DNA of 64,000 nt, from the NCBI GenBank assembly GCA_020426325.1, contig JAGQQG010000029.1:1-64000 (forward strand), read 5' to 3'. Position 1 is the first letter of the stretch. Each line of letters opens with the position of its first letter. Below the pieces are notes generated by a model that made no database searches, was not told the origin of the DNA, and saw nothing but the letters and a program-made list of their open reading frames with translations. The translations under genes and the position numbers were made by a program. This document shows positions 51,525 through 61,226 of the stretch, piece by piece. This DNA comes from Planctomycetaceae bacterium (GTDB lineage: Bacteria > Planctomycetota > Planctomycetia > Planctomycetales > Planctomycetaceae).

Positions 51525-52769
51525 TCAATTGCCCGGCTCGTCAATGCGATACAGGTGCGTGCGGGTGCGGACGAAGAGGGCTCCGTCGGCGATTGCGGGT
51601 GAGGCGAGACAGCCGGCGTCGAGCTTGTTCTGTGCCAGGACCTTCGCTTCACGGCCGGTTGCCAGAACCGTTGCGTCTCCCTCTTCGCTGAATGCATAGA
51701 TGCGCCCCTCAGCATAAACTGGCGATGAGGAATAGTTGCCACCGAGGCGTTGTTTCCAGATCTCCTCTCCGGTTGCTGCGTCGAGACACAAAGCGACGCC
51801 CTGATCGTGGATCAGGTACAACAGACCGTCGACGTAAAGGGGAGACGGCTTGGAGGGCATTCCTTTAGTCTTTCGCCAGCGAATGTGTGTGTCGGTCACA
51901 TCACCATGTCCCGTGGGATCGATAGCCAACAGTTCCGCCTGTCCAAATCCTGTTGAGACAAACAGCAGTCCGTTCTCGTACAGCGGTCGACAGGCGATCG
52001 AATGTTGGTCGAACCGGATCCGCCAGATTTCATCTCCCGTGTGAGGGTCGTACGCGAACGCTCCCTTGGCTGACGGACTGAACAACTGCTGTTGTCCCTG
52101 GACGTCGATGATGATCGGCGTGCCATATGCCTTCTTCTGGTCGCCGTTGGTCGTCCCAAAGTTCGTCGGCCGGGGCGTCTTCCAGACGGTGTCTCCCGTC
52201 TGTGGGTCGAGGGCGATGACATACTGATAATCAAAGCCATCGTAATGACAGATCAGCAGGCCGTCGTACAGGATGGGGGAGGAACCGCTGCCCCGGTAGT
52301 GATCACATTCGAGGTCGCGGCGTGACCAGAGGACATCGAAGGTCTGGCGATCGATGCAGGCCATCCCCGCACTCCCCCAGCAGAGATAGGCATGCTGATC
52401 ATCAAGCACGGGTGTCGGCGACGCGTGACTGTTGAACTCATAATTCTCCTGAGGAATGGTGACATGAAACAGCAACTCATCGTGCATGATCTCGCCCGTA
52501 GTGGTGTTGACCATGAGGTAAGAAAGCTCGTGCCCATCGCCGCTCGCTGTCGTCAGCCAGATCTGGTCGTCCCAGATCACGGGGGATGACCACGCCCGCC
52601 CGGGGATGGCGGTCTTCCAGACGATGTTCTCGGCTTCACTCCACTGAACTGGAAGCCCCTGATCATCGGCGTGTCCATTCGCATGCGGTCCACGAAACTC
52701 CGGCCAGAGGTCACCCGCCGAAAGCGAGCACGATGTCATCGTAATGATCATCAAACCGAGGAACCGCAT
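51525..52769 (-). CDS. secreted PQQ-type beta-propeller repeat protein
   Basis: A 414-residue protein with a signal peptide (MRFLGLMIITMTSCSLSAGD) followed by WPEFRGPHANGHADDQGLPV, the standard opening of planctomycete PQQ-like repeat proteins. Propeller blades carry recurring A-x-D/TG-x-x-x-W repeats: ALDPQTGDTVWKTPR, YDPHTGDEIWRIR, CLDAATGEEIWKQRLGG. These bind no proven cofactor here; PQQ enzymes need further residues not seen. Likely a periplasmic scaffold. It runs the same direction as the gene at 50597. Confidence 0.88.
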   Translation of the reverse strand: MRFLGLMIITMTSCSLSAGDLWPEFRGPHANGHADDQGLPVQWSEAENIVWKTAIPGRAWSSPVIWDDQIWLTTASGDGHELSYLMVNTTTGEIMHDELLFHVTIPQENYEFNSHASPTPVLDDQHAYLCWGSAGMACIDRQTFDVLWSRRDLECDHYRGSGSSPILYDGLLICHYDGFDYQYVIALDPQTGDTVWKTPRPTNFGTTNGDQKKAYGTPIIIDVQGQQQLFSPSAKGAFAYDPHTGDEIWRIRFDQHSIACRPLYENGLLFVSTGFGQAELLAIDPTGHGDVTDTHIRWRKTKGMPSKPSPLYVDGLLYLIHDQGVALCLDAATGEEIWKQRLGGNYSSSPVYAEGRIYAFSEEGDATVLATGREAKVLAQNKLDAGCLASPAIADGALFVRTRTHLYRIDEPGN

Positions 52770-53038
52770 GATTGTCTCCGAACTTGCCTGGATCTGAAGT
52801 GCATCGGTCATCATAGTCGCTGACGAGTCCGAAGTTCACCCACATGTGAAGTCTTACGGTCTATGCTCTGTGTGCACAGGTTGACGAATGGACCGCGCGA
52901 GCCTGTCACATCTGCTGCCGAGGAGGAATATCTCACATCTGTCCGCATCAACCGGCATGAGTTTGAGAAATCGACCTTCAACCTCCGATGCCAACTGAGT
53001 GGCTCCTGCACAGCGTCCACCTGTCGACGGAAATCCGA

Positions 53039-54325
53039 ATGTTCGCCTACTTCCGAAAACCTTGCCTGACCGTTGCACTCTACGGGTGCCTCGTGACCGG
53101 TGCGGTGGACGCGAGCGATCGACCTGACCTTACTGCTGTCACGGCAAACACCAGTCAACGGTCACCGGCTCAGCAACTGGTCGAGCGAGGCCAGGCACGC
53201 CTCGCTCAAGGGGAGTATGCGGCTGCCCGGTCCGACTTCGAGCGCGCCTGGCGGGCGGGAGATCACTCGCCGGAAGTCCATTGGCACATCATCCGCTGTC
53301 TTGTCGGGGAGCAGAAATTCGGGCTCGCTGAGGAAGAGTCATACCGTCTGTTGAACGACCATCCCGAGATGACTCCCGTTTTTGTGACTCTTGCACAGAT
53401 TGCCTTTCTGACGGAAGATTATCCTCTGGCGATTGAGCATGCGACGAAAGCGATCTCGCAGGGCGTTCGGATGGCGGATGCGTGTTTCATTCGGGCCTAT
53501 GCTCACGCCCGGCTCGGCAATTTCAACGTTGCTCTTGCCAACATCAAAGTCTCATTGGCTGAGTCGAACCGCGAGACCGAGTTTCGTGCTGAGGCTCCGT
53601 ATCTGCTGCATGGAGCCATCCTGAAGCAGTTACAACAACACCGCGATGCCCTGCTCGCCTATGAGCGTGCTTTGCGGGTGAACGAGAATTCGATGGATGC
53701 CCTGCTCGGCCAGTGGGAATGCTATCAGCAGATGCAGATGGCATCGGCTGCGTTCCTCGTCGCGGAGGAGATGCTCAAGATCAACCCGATCGCGATCGAA
53801 ACCCTGCAGGCGTGTGCTGTGTCTCATCGACAATATGAGGAGTTTGAAATCGCAGCCCGGTTCGCAGCCAGGTGGCGAGCAGCGTCGCTGCCCGACTCGC
53901 GTCCCTGTGTGGAGGAATCAAAGTCACTGATCGGTTTGGGTCAATGGCAGCTCGCCAGGGGGGCATTGGAAGAAGCGCTGATCCGTGACGATCAATGCCT
54001 GCCTGCTCTCGGGGACCTCGCGCGGTTACTCGTGAGTTGTCCGGACAGCGAGGTCCGCGACGCTATATATGCGGAGCAACTGGCACAGCGGGCCTGCGAA
54101 CTGAGTCATTGGGATTCACCACCGCTGATCGCCACACTCGCTGCCGCTCATGCAGCACAGGGTCACGCCGAAATCGCAGTCGATCTCATGACCCGCAGCC
54201 TTGTCCTCCTCCCGGCTGATGACGCCTCCCGGGAACTCTACGCAGACCTCCGACAGCAGTACTCCGGCGCCCGAACGACTGCGGTTGCAACTGAGGTCCG
54301 CGAACAGGAACAGAAGGCTCAATAG
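53039..54325 (+). CDS. secreted tetratricopeptide-repeat protein
   Basis: A 428-residue protein with a signal peptide ([20 protein letters not shown], about 5-24). Several TPR units follow: [80 protein letters not shown] and [20 protein letters not shown]. It probably scaffolds envelope proteins. It precedes the ABC exporter by 83 bp on the same strand, so it might be its partner, but this is only position. Confidence 0.82.
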   Translation: MFAYFRKPCLTVALYGCLVTGAVDASDRPDLTAVTANTSQRSPAQQLVERGQARLAQGEYAAARSDFERAWRAGDHSPEVHWHIIRCLVGEQKFGLAEEESYRLLNDHPEMTPVFVTLAQIAFLTEDYPLAIEHATKAISQGVRMADACFIRAYAHARLGNFNVALANIKVSLAESNRETEFRAEAPYLLHGAILKQLQQHRDALLAYERALRVNENSMDALLGQWECYQQMQMASAAFLVAEEMLKINPIAIETLQACAVSHRQYEEFEIAARFAARWRAASLPDSRPCVEESKSLIGLGQWQLARGALEEALIRDDQCLPALGDLARLLVSCPDSEVRDAIYAEQLAQRACELSHWDSPPLIATLAAAHAAQGHAEIAVDLMTRSLVLLPADDASRELYADLRQQYSGARTTAVATEVREQEQKAQ

Positions 54326-54408
54326 CCAACGCCGGTTCGTGCAGCTACGTTGACGGCAACAGGCTGAGGAAAGACGATAGGGGGCACCCCTGTCAGGAGC
54401 CTGTCCTC

Positions 54409-55164
54409 GTGAGCCTCTCGTGTAACTCCCCCTCAAAGGTCTTCGATCAACCTGATTTGACGGTGCCGGTTTTCGTCACCGAGAACCTGACGAAGGTCTA
54501 TCAGATGGGAGAGGTCGAGGTGCAGGCACTCCGGGGAGTAGACCTGCAACTCTATGAGCGTGAATTCGTCGTCCTGCTGGGTCCATCCGGGAGTGGGAAG
54601 TCGACGCTGCTCAACATCCTTGGCGGGCTGGATGTGCCGACGGCAGGGATCGTGCGTTACCGGGATGAGGAGATCACAGCGTTCGACGATGCAGCACTCA
54701 CGCGCTATCGCCGTGAGCATGTCGGGTTTGTTTTTCAGTTCTACAACCTGATTCCCGCGCTAACGGCCAAAGAGAACGTCGCGCTCGTCACCGAAGTCGC
54801 TGACAATCCGATGGAACCAGTGGATGCATTGGGCCTTGTTGGGCTGAAAGATCGAGTCGATCACTTCCCTGCTCAGCTTTCAGGCGGCGAACAGCAACGC
54901 GTCGCCATCGCGCGTGCGATCGCCAAGCAGCCGGATGTCCTGCTCTGCGACGAACCGACCGGAGCCCTCGATGTCCACACGGGTGTCGTCGTCCTCGAAG
55001 TGATCGATCGCATCAATCGCGAACTCGGCACCACGACCGCCGTCATTACCCACAACGCGGCCATGTCCGACATGGCTCACCGCGTCATCAGCATGAAAGA
55101 CGGCCGCATCGGAAGCGTCCACACGAACGAGAAACGTTTAAGTCCCGAACAACTGCAATGGTGA
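54409..55164 (+). CDS. ABC transporter ATP-binding protein (LolD/MacB type)
   Basis: A 251-residue ATPase. Walker A is [11 protein letters not shown], near residue 57, Q-loop [12 protein letters not shown], near 109, signature LSGGEQQR, near 158, Walker [14 protein letters not shown], near 178, and the H-loop is in [11 protein letters not shown]. The DEPTGALD form is typical of LolD/MacB/FtsE-type mechanotransmission exporters. The start is GTG 54409 with AGGAG about 9 nt upstream. The cognate permease is at 55915 and adaptor at 58278; a RayT cassette now separates the two. Confidence 0.92.
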   Translation: MSLSCNSPSKVFDQPDLTVPVFVTENLTKVYQMGEVEVQALRGVDLQLYEREFVVLLGPSGSGKSTLLNILGGLDVPTAGIVRYRDEEITAFDDAALTRYRREHVGFVFQFYNLIPALTAKENVALVTEVADNPMEPVDALGLVGLKDRVDHFPAQLSGGEQQRVAIARAIAKQPDVLLCDEPTGALDVHTGVVVLEVIDRINRELGTTTAVITHNAAMSDMAHRVISMKDGRIGSVHTNEKRLSPEQLQW

Positions 55165-55194
55165 TCGGAGTTCATTGGATGACTGGATGATGTC

Positions 55195-55249
55195 CCTCGT
55201 TCCCAAACTCCAGTTTGGGAACGTCAACCCGAAACTCCGTTTCGCGAGT
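55195..55249. repeat. REP palindromes, family C, left flank of RayT 3
   Basis: CGTTCCCAAACTCCAGTTTG plus GGAACG, then CGAAACTCCGTTTCGCGAG. The pair is inverted relative to the right flank at 55805-55856 and also occurs without a gene at 30554-30695. Confidence 0.87.
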
Positions 55250-55255
55250 TAGAAC

Positions 55256-55792
55256 ATGGCAAGAACACGCTACAAGGTCTGCGAGAACGCGTCCCCCCAT
55301 TTCATGACATGTACAATTGTCGGATGGCTTCCAATCTTTACACGACAGGAATTTGTTAACGAAGTCATCAAGTCATGGCGATTCCTTCAACGCGAAAGAG
55401 ACTTCAAGCTTTTCGCGTATGTCATTCTGGAAAACCACCTGCACCTGATTGCGTCGGCACCTGAACTCGCGGACGCCATGAAGTCATTCAAATCGTATAC
55501 GGCTCGAAGGATCATCGATCGGTTGAAGGAACTGTCCGCAACGACTCTGCTCGATCAGCTACGTGCTCACAAGCTCCGCCACAAAATCAACAGCGAGTTT
55601 CAAGTGTGGCAAGAGGGGATTCATGCTCAGCAGATTGAAAGCGAAGACGTGATGTGGCAGAAGATCGAATACATTCATAATAACCCCGTGAAGCGGGGGT
55701 ACATTGAGGATCCGGTTCACTGGCGGTATTCCAGTGCTCGCAACTATGCCGGTCTGCCAGGGTTGATTGATGTCGTCACGGATTGGAGGTGA
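55256..55792 (+). CDS. REP-associated tyrosine-transposase-like protein (RayT 3)
   Basis: A 178-residue HUH-type protein. FMTCTIVGWLPIFTRQEFVN opens the fold, and YVILENHLHLIASAPELADA near 60 holds the HxH metal site in an ENHLHL variant. Its C-terminal region FQVWQEGIHAQQI, IEYIHNNPVKRGYI and WRYSSARNYAGLPG is typical of the subgroup with WQEG-x-H. In this subgroup the tyrosine is not in the usual FWxxxY position, so the nucleophile is uncertain. It starts 7 bp after the left REPs. It is inserted between the two ABC-exporter genes. Confidence 0.85.
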   Translation: MARTRYKVCENASPHFMTCTIVGWLPIFTRQEFVNEVIKSWRFLQRERDFKLFAYVILENHLHLIASAPELADAMKSFKSYTARRIIDRLKELSATTLLDQLRAHKLRHKINSEFQVWQEGIHAQQIESEDVMWQKIEYIHNNPVKRGYIEDPVHWRYSSARNYAGLPGLIDVVTDWR

Positions 55793-55804
55793 GACTCGAT
55801 GGAC

Positions 55805-55856
55805 TCGAAACGGAGTTTCGAGGCGGTGCGTTCCCAAACTGGAGTTTGGGAACGAG
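55805..55856. repeat. REP palindromes, family C, right flank of RayT 3
   Basis: CGAAACGGAGTTTCGAGG then GCGTTCCCAAACTGGAGTTT plus GGGAACGAG, the reverse complement arrangement of the left flank. Confidence 0.87.
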
Positions 55857-55862
55857 TTCAAA

Positions 55863-55912
55863 GCGTCATCTCACTCTGAAACATTGCCACCCTGCCACTT
55901 GACCACTCAACA
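55863..55912. repeat. partial family I-like repeat
   Basis: TCATCTCACTCTGAAACATT then GCCACCCTGCCACTTGACCA resembles the CACTCT...CCACCCAGCCACTTTG core of copies at 41369 and 41972. It lies just before the permease start. Confidence 0.4.
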
Positions 55913-55914
55913 CG

Positions 55915-58278
55915 ATGACTGCCCTGCACCGCAAGTTGTTGCGTGATTTGCTCCACATGAAGGGGCAGGCGTTGGCGATTTCGCTGGTGATTGCCAGTGG
56001 GATCGCGGTGTTTGTGATGGCGGTCAGTGCGCATGAGGCTCTCACGTTGACGCGGTCCGCTTACTACGACCGCTATCGGTTTGCGGACGTGTTCGCCACG
56101 ATGAAACGGGCTCCGCTGACTTTGGCCGATCGGATCGCACAGATCCCGGGAGTCGCCCAGGCGGAGCCGCGCGTTGTCATGGATGTGACGCTCGATATCG
56201 AAGGGCTCAGCGAGCCGGCTGTGGGACGTATGATCTCCATCCCCGCTGATCGGCGACCCAGGCTGAATGATGTCTATCTCAAGGAAGGCCGGTACATCGA
56301 ACCTTATCACCCGAATGAAGTTCTGGTCAGCGACGCCTTTGTTGAAGCTCACGGGTTCAAACCGGGTGACTCGTTTGAGGCGATTCTGAACGGCAGCCGG
56401 CAAACGCTGCACATCGTTGGAGTCGCTCTCTCTCCGGAGTACGTGCTCCAGATCCGTCCCGGCGAACTCATTCCTGACAAGAAACGCTTTGCGATCATCT
56501 GGATGGATGAGCGGGAACTGGACTCCGCCTTCGACATGGAAGGTGCTTTCAACAACATCACGCTGACCCTGTTGCGAGGGGCGTCAGAACGTGAGATCAT
56601 TACTCGGTTGGACGACCTGATCGAACCGTACGGAGGAGCGGGTTCGCATGGTCGAGATGAACAGCTCTCTGCCCGGTTTCTCGACGACGAACTGAAAGGT
56701 CTGCGGGCGAATGCCATCGTCTCACCTACGATCTTCCTGAGCGTGGCTGTTTTTCTGCTCCATGTCGTGATCACGCGCGTCATCAGCACTCAACGGGAAC
56801 AAATTGCAGCCCTCAAAGCCTTCGGCTACACGCATTGGGAAGTTGGTCTGCATTACATGCAGTTTGTCATGGTGATCACAACCTTCGGTGCAATTGTGGG
56901 AACAGCAGGGGGCGGCTGGCTGGGCAAGGCGATCACAGGTCTGTACGCCGAGTTCTATCGTTTCCCGGAATATCTCTACCGGTTCGACCTGCGGATCGTG
57001 GCGATGGCGTTGTCGATGAGTGTGATCGCAGCGGTCATCGGAACAATGAGCGCGGTCCGACAAGCGGTCCTGTTGCCGCCCGCAGAAGCGATGAGGCCCG
57101 CCCCCCCTGCTCAGTTCCGCGAGACACTCATTGAACGCCTCGGATGGTCACGGGTGTTCTCGGCGAGCGGACGAATGATCATCCGCGAACTCGAACGACG
57201 CCCGTGGAAGGCATTGATGTCGACAGTCGGAATCGCATTTGCGGTCGCTGTGCTGATTCTCGGTCGATTCGCTGTCGATGCCTTCGAATACATGATGGAC
57301 TTTCAATACTTCGTCACCCAACGACAGGATGTCAGCGTGACATTCGTCGAACCATTGTCTTCTGAGGCTCAATTCGAAGTGCAGCAGTTGCCGGGAGTCC
57401 TGCGGAGCGAAACCTATCGAACGGTTGGTGCCAAATTGCGACACGAGTATCGCTATCGCAATGTGGCCATTCTGGGATTGAACGACGAGCGCGAGTTGTA
57501 CCGCTTGATCGATGCGCGGGAGCATCAGACCAAGTTACCGAAGAACGGTCTGATGTTGTCCGACAAGCTGGCGGAAGTGTTGCACGTCAAGGTGGGAGAC
57601 ACGCTCACGGTCGAAGTGCTCGAAGGAGAACGGCCGACGTGGGAGGTACCTGTCGAGGCATTGATCTATGAGTTTCAGGGGACGAATGCCTACATGAGCC
57701 GAGCAGCATTGGATGAGCTGCTCCGCGAGCAGGGGAGCATCTCCGGAGCTTATCTGCGGGTCGATGGGACGAAACTCGACAAGTTATACCAACAACTGAA
57801 AGAGACGCCTCGCGTTGCCAGCGTGCTGCTGAAGGAGGCGGCCCTGGAAGGATTTCAGGAGACGATTGCTGAGAACCAGTACATCATGCAGGGGTTCAAC
57901 ACGATGTTCGCCTGCATCATTGCATTTGGTGTGGTCTACAACACGGCTCGAATCTCATTGTCCGAACGGAGCCGCGAGATGGGCACATTGCGGGTGATCG
58001 GCTTTACAAGACTCGAAGTGTCATCCATTCTGCTGGGAGAACTTGCCGTAATTACTCTCGCTGCCATTCCGGTGGGATTTGGTGTCGGTTATCTGTTCGC
58101 GGTCGCCCTGGCGAAAGGTTTCGAGACCGAACTGTTTCGCATCCCGATCGTGCTGAGTCCGGAGACACTTGCGTTTGCAGCCGGAGTGACGATCATCGCC
58201 AGTGTGATCTCCGGCCTGATCGTCAGACGACAGATCGATCACATGGACCTGGTGTCGGTGCTGAAGCAGAAAGAGTGA
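55915..58278 (+). CDS. ABC transporter permease, FtsX-like (two repeats)
   Basis: A 787-residue permease with the MacB/LolCE-type topology duplicated. A first helix (ALAISLVIASGIAVFVMAVS, about 20-40) leads into a large periplasmic domain (about 45-255). A three-helix FtsX core follows (ISTQREQIAALKAFGYTHWE near 290, with LPPAEAMRP coupling), then a second helix/periplasmic domain (about 435-630) and the second core (SLSERSREMGTLRVIGFTRL near 690). It moves lipids, lipoproteins or drugs by mechanotransmission. It overlaps the adaptor start by one base (TGATG). Confidence 0.9.
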   Translation: MTALHRKLLRDLLHMKGQALAISLVIASGIAVFVMAVSAHEALTLTRSAYYDRYRFADVFATMKRAPLTLADRIAQIPGVAQAEPRVVMDVTLDIEGLSEPAVGRMISIPADRRPRLNDVYLKEGRYIEPYHPNEVLVSDAFVEAHGFKPGDSFEAILNGSRQTLHIVGVALSPEYVLQIRPGELIPDKKRFAIIWMDERELDSAFDMEGAFNNITLTLLRGASEREIITRLDDLIEPYGGAGSHGRDEQLSARFLDDELKGLRANAIVSPTIFLSVAVFLLHVVITRVISTQREQIAALKAFGYTHWEVGLHYMQFVMVITTFGAIVGTAGGGWLGKAITGLYAEFYRFPEYLYRFDLRIVAMALSMSVIAAVIGTMSAVRQAVLLPPAEAMRPAPPAQFRETLIERLGWSRVFSASGRMIIRELERRPWKALMSTVGIAFAVAVLILGRFAVDAFEYMMDFQYFVTQRQDVSVTFVEPLSSEAQFEVQQLPGVLRSETYRTVGAKLRHEYRYRNVAILGLNDERELYRLIDAREHQTKLPKNGLMLSDKLAEVLHVKVGDTLTVEVLEGERPTWEVPVEALIYEFQGTNAYMSRAALDELLREQGSISGAYLRVDGTKLDKLYQQLKETPRVASVLLKEAALEGFQETIAENQYIMQGFNTMFACIIAFGVVYNTARISLSERSREMGTLRVIGFTRLEVSSILLGELAVITLAAIPVGFGVGYLFAVALAKGFETELFRIPIVLSPETLAFAAGVTIIASVISGLIVRRQIDHMDLVSVLKQKE

Positions 58279-59597
58279 TGAGCCATCAGCATTCAGTCTA
58301 CCATCATCAGCCAGACATCATCACACCTTCACGGGAATCGAGAGTGGCAAAACCTGCAAAGACGCGTATCGGCACATGGTTCCGTCGGCTGGCGATGCTG
58401 GCCGTCGTGGCTACTGTCGTCGGTCTGATCGTCTATGCGATCCTGCCCAAGCCGGTCGGCGTCGATCTGGGGACAGTAGAACGTGGTTCGCTGCGAGTGA
58501 CCGTCGATGAGGATGGTCACACGCGGATCAAGGAGCAGTATGTCGTCTCTGCCCCGTTGAGCGGACGGCTGCTGCGGATCGGTCTGGACGTCGGGGATGA
58601 AGTCGTTGCCGGCGAAACGCCGATCGCACGCATCGAACCGACCGATCCCGAGTTACTCGATCCACGCGCACAGGCACAATCCGAAGCCCGTGTCAAAGCG
58701 GCCGAGGCTCGGCTCAAACAGGCTGCCACACAACTCGAACGGGCCAAAGCTTCCATGGATTTCGCCGAATCAGAATTGGCACGCATTCGTAACCTGCGTG
58801 AGAGAGGCGCTGCAACCCCTTCACAGGTCGATGAAGAGGAAATGAAGTTTCGGACTACGACGGAGGACTTCCGGGCTTCCAAGTTCGCAGAGGAGATTGC
58901 TCAGTTCGAACTTCAACTGGAACAGGCTGCCCTGTTGCGGACTCAGGGAGCAACGGATTCCTCGAACGATCACGAGACTGATGCCTCATCGGGCAACAAT
59001 GGACAGTTCGTCATCATGGCCCCCATCAGCGGACGCGTCCTCAAGCTGGAGCAGGAGAGTGCGACGATTGTGACGCCGGGGACACAGCTGATGCAGTTGG
59101 GCGATCCCCGTGACCTCGAAGTTGTCGTTGATGTTCTCTCTCGCGATGCGGTGCGGATTGAACCGGGAGACAAAGCGGAACTCGATCAATGGGGAGGCGA
59201 CACCCCGCTGCGTGCGACCGTGCGACTCGTCGAACCGTCCGGCTTCACCAAAATCTCCGCCCTCGGAGTCGAGGAACAGCGGGTCAATGTCATTCTCGAC
59301 CTCGATGACGCTCCGGAAGATCGTTCCACCCTCGGCGACAACTTTCGCGTCGAGGCACACATCATCGTCTGGGAAGAGCCGACGGTGTTGAAAGTCTCCA
59401 ACAGCGGCCTGTTCCGTCACGAAGGAGCCTGGTCCGTCTTCCGCATCAACAACGAGCACGCACGACTGCAACCAATCGAACTCGGCCACCAGAACAGCCT
59501 CGAATCCGAGGTCCTCTCCGGCCTGGAAGAAGGCAACCTCATCGTATTGCACCCGAGCGATCAAGTGACGGATGGGGTTGAAGTATTCGAGAGGTAG
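58278..59597 (+). CDS. HlyD/RND-type periplasmic adaptor (membrane fusion protein)
   Basis: A 439-residue adaptor from ATG 58278 (GTG 58275 also in frame). It has one N-terminal membrane helix (LAMLAVVATVVGLIVYAILP, near 38-57) and a biotinyl-lipoyl-like split domain (YVVSAPLSGRLLRIGLDVGD near 90; GQFVIMAPISGRVLKLEQES near 245). An alpha-hairpin (about 130-225) and a beta-barrel/C-terminal domain with GDKAELDQWGGDTPLRATVR near 300 follow. It links the FtsX permease to an outer-membrane partner; no TolC gene is nearby. Confidence 0.88.
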   Translation: MSHQHSVYHHQPDIITPSRESRVAKPAKTRIGTWFRRLAMLAVVATVVGLIVYAILPKPVGVDLGTVERGSLRVTVDEDGHTRIKEQYVVSAPLSGRLLRIGLDVGDEVVAGETPIARIEPTDPELLDPRAQAQSEARVKAAEARLKQAATQLERAKASMDFAESELARIRNLRERGAATPSQVDEEEMKFRTTTEDFRASKFAEEIAQFELQLEQAALLRTQGATDSSNDHETDASSGNNGQFVIMAPISGRVLKLEQESATIVTPGTQLMQLGDPRDLEVVVDVLSRDAVRIEPGDKAELDQWGGDTPLRATVRLVEPSGFTKISALGVEEQRVNVILDLDDAPEDRSTLGDNFRVEAHIIVWEEPTVLKVSNSGLFRHEGAWSVFRINNEHARLQPIELGHQNSLESEVLSGLEEGNLIVLHPSDQVTDGVEVFER

Positions 59598-59876
59598 CAG
59601 TTTACTCTTGTCCCGCTGAACACGGTGTCCAATGAGTCATACTCTTAGGGGGGATGATCTGTTTTGATTTCACCCAGCAACGGACGAGGGCCACGTGGCG
59701 TTCATAGCCGTCGGCGAAGGATTGATGCCGGCGTTCGCGTTCCATCGATTGAGTTCGCGGTTTCCAGCAACCATGTTGACTGAGCAAGCGTAGACGCAAA
59801 CTCGCTCACTTTAATAACCCAAAAGTGTTCTCCCCCGCCACAGATGCAAGTTGTCGCAACGTGGCAAGCGAAGTCA

Positions 59877-61013
59877 TCAGCCCTCTTCGTCGATCGCCAG
59901 GCCCAGTTTCTTGGCTCGTTCTTTCCAGCGTTTGCGGGCGAGGGCTTGCATGTCATCGGCCCGGTCGGCTTCGTCGACGATTTCGAGACCGAGGAGCGTC
60001 TCGACGAGGTCTTCCAGAGTGACCAGGCCGGCTGTGCCGCCGTATTCGTCGACCACGTGACAGATGTGGGCTCGCTGGTCGATCAGATGGTCAAAGAGTT
60101 TGGAGAGCGGTGCTGTTTCCGACACTGTGACAATCTCACGGCGCAATTGACTGAGCGGCATTTCGAAGTGTCCTTCCGCCTTGGCGAGCAGGAGATCGTC
60201 CTTGAGCACGAAACCGGTGACATCGTCCGGTTGCTCGCCGTAGATCGGCACGCGTGAGAATTGCAATCGCGGATACTTTTCCAGGGCTTCCCCAACGGTC
60301 ATGGTTTCCGGCAGCGAAAGGACGACCGTGCGGGGGGTCATGATGTCCTTGACCTGCAGGATTCGCAGTCGAAACAAGTTCGTGACGATGCGCGACTCGT
60401 CTGCATGCAAATGTCCTTCTTCGGCGCCTTGAGCTGCCAGGGCAGCGAACTCGGCTCGTGTGATCGTGGGGTGCGGGTCGTTGGGGGCAATCAGTTTGCC
60501 GATCCACTCGGACATCACAACCAGCGGATACATCAGCCAGATGAGCAGGCCGACGGATCGCACCACGATGGGGGCCAGCGATCGCCAATACACAGCACCG
60601 AGCGTCTTGGGGATGATCTCCGAAAGCACGAGGATCAGGAGTGTGAGGACAGCCGACGTCAGGCCGACCCACTTTCCCTGAAACACCACATACGCCTGTG
60701 CACCGACGCCAGCAGCCCCGATGGTGTGGGCGATCGTGTTCAAGCTCAGAATGGCTGCAAGCGGACGCTCGACGTTCTCCTTCATCTTCTCGATGATAGA
60801 CGCGACGGGACTCCCCTGCTCTTTGAGCGTCGCCGTGTACGAGGGGGTGATGCTCAGCAGGACCGCTTCTGCGACTGAACAGAAGAACGAGAAGCCCAGC
60901 GCGATCAGCAGGTAGGCAAACAGCAGGATCACATCCGCCTGCGTCGCCGTCTCGACTGGAGCATTATCGTTAGTAGGAAGACCGGCAGCAAACAAAATCC
61001 ATTCAGAGAACAT
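59877..61013 (-). CDS. CNNM-domain/CBS-pair membrane protein (HlyC/CorC-type transporter family)
   Basis: A 378-residue protein from ATG 61013. The CNNM (DUF21) membrane domain of four helices (about 20-195) includes FSFFCSVAEAVLLSITPSYT near 40 and ILVLSEIIPKTLGAVYW (about 125). A CBS pair follows (about 225-345): RILQVKDIMTPRTVVLSLPE and CHVVDEYGGTAGLVTLEDLV with the signature VTLEDLVETLLG. Homologues move Mg or Co; here a divalent-cation role is a family inference. The usual C-terminal CorC_HlyC domain is absent, leaving a basic tail. Confidence 0.85.
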   Translation of the reverse strand: MFSEWILFAAGLPTNDNAPVETATQADVILLFAYLLIALGFSFFCSVAEAVLLSITPSYTATLKEQGSPVASIIEKMKENVERPLAAILSLNTIAHTIGAAGVGAQAYVVFQGKWVGLTSAVLTLLILVLSEIIPKTLGAVYWRSLAPIVVRSVGLLIWLMYPLVVMSEWIGKLIAPNDPHPTITRAEFAALAAQGAEEGHLHADESRIVTNLFRLRILQVKDIMTPRTVVLSLPETMTVGEALEKYPRLQFSRVPIYGEQPDDVTGFVLKDDLLLAKAEGHFEMPLSQLRREIVTVSETAPLSKLFDHLIDQRAHICHVVDEYGGTAGLVTLEDLVETLLGLEIVDEADRADDMQALARKRWKERAKKLGLAIDEEG

Positions 61014-61103
61014 GAGCCATTCCAGGTTGAAGTCCGCACGAGTTTCTCCCTGCAGAATGTATGTCGACTCGCCCGAAACCGAAATGCAAACTGTGTCTGA
61101 ATG

Positions 61104-61167
61104 AACCACAGAGTTCGCGGAGGACGCAGAGAACTGACCTCTGCGCTCTCTGTTTCCTCAGCGGTTT
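61104..61167. repeat. palindromic repeat, family L
   Basis: AACCACAGAGTTCGCGGAGG at the left and CTCTGTTTCCTCAGCGGTTT at the right, with GACGCAGAG and CTCTGCG inner arms. It lies between the divergent CNNM and esterase genes. Confidence 0.65.
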
Positions 61168-61226
61168 ACACTTCGTATTGAGGCCGATTGAATGAACCAT
61201 CGACGAGCTTACGGTACGATGGCGAC

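Noticed and set aside
55256-55792. RayT 3 as a pseudogene
   Set aside because: The frame is full length with HxH and NPV motifs; only the tyrosine position is unusual, as in its subgroup.
59598-59876. Decayed transposase in the gap before the CNNM gene
   Set aside because: Short overlapping frames in several phases, but no recognisable transposase motif.
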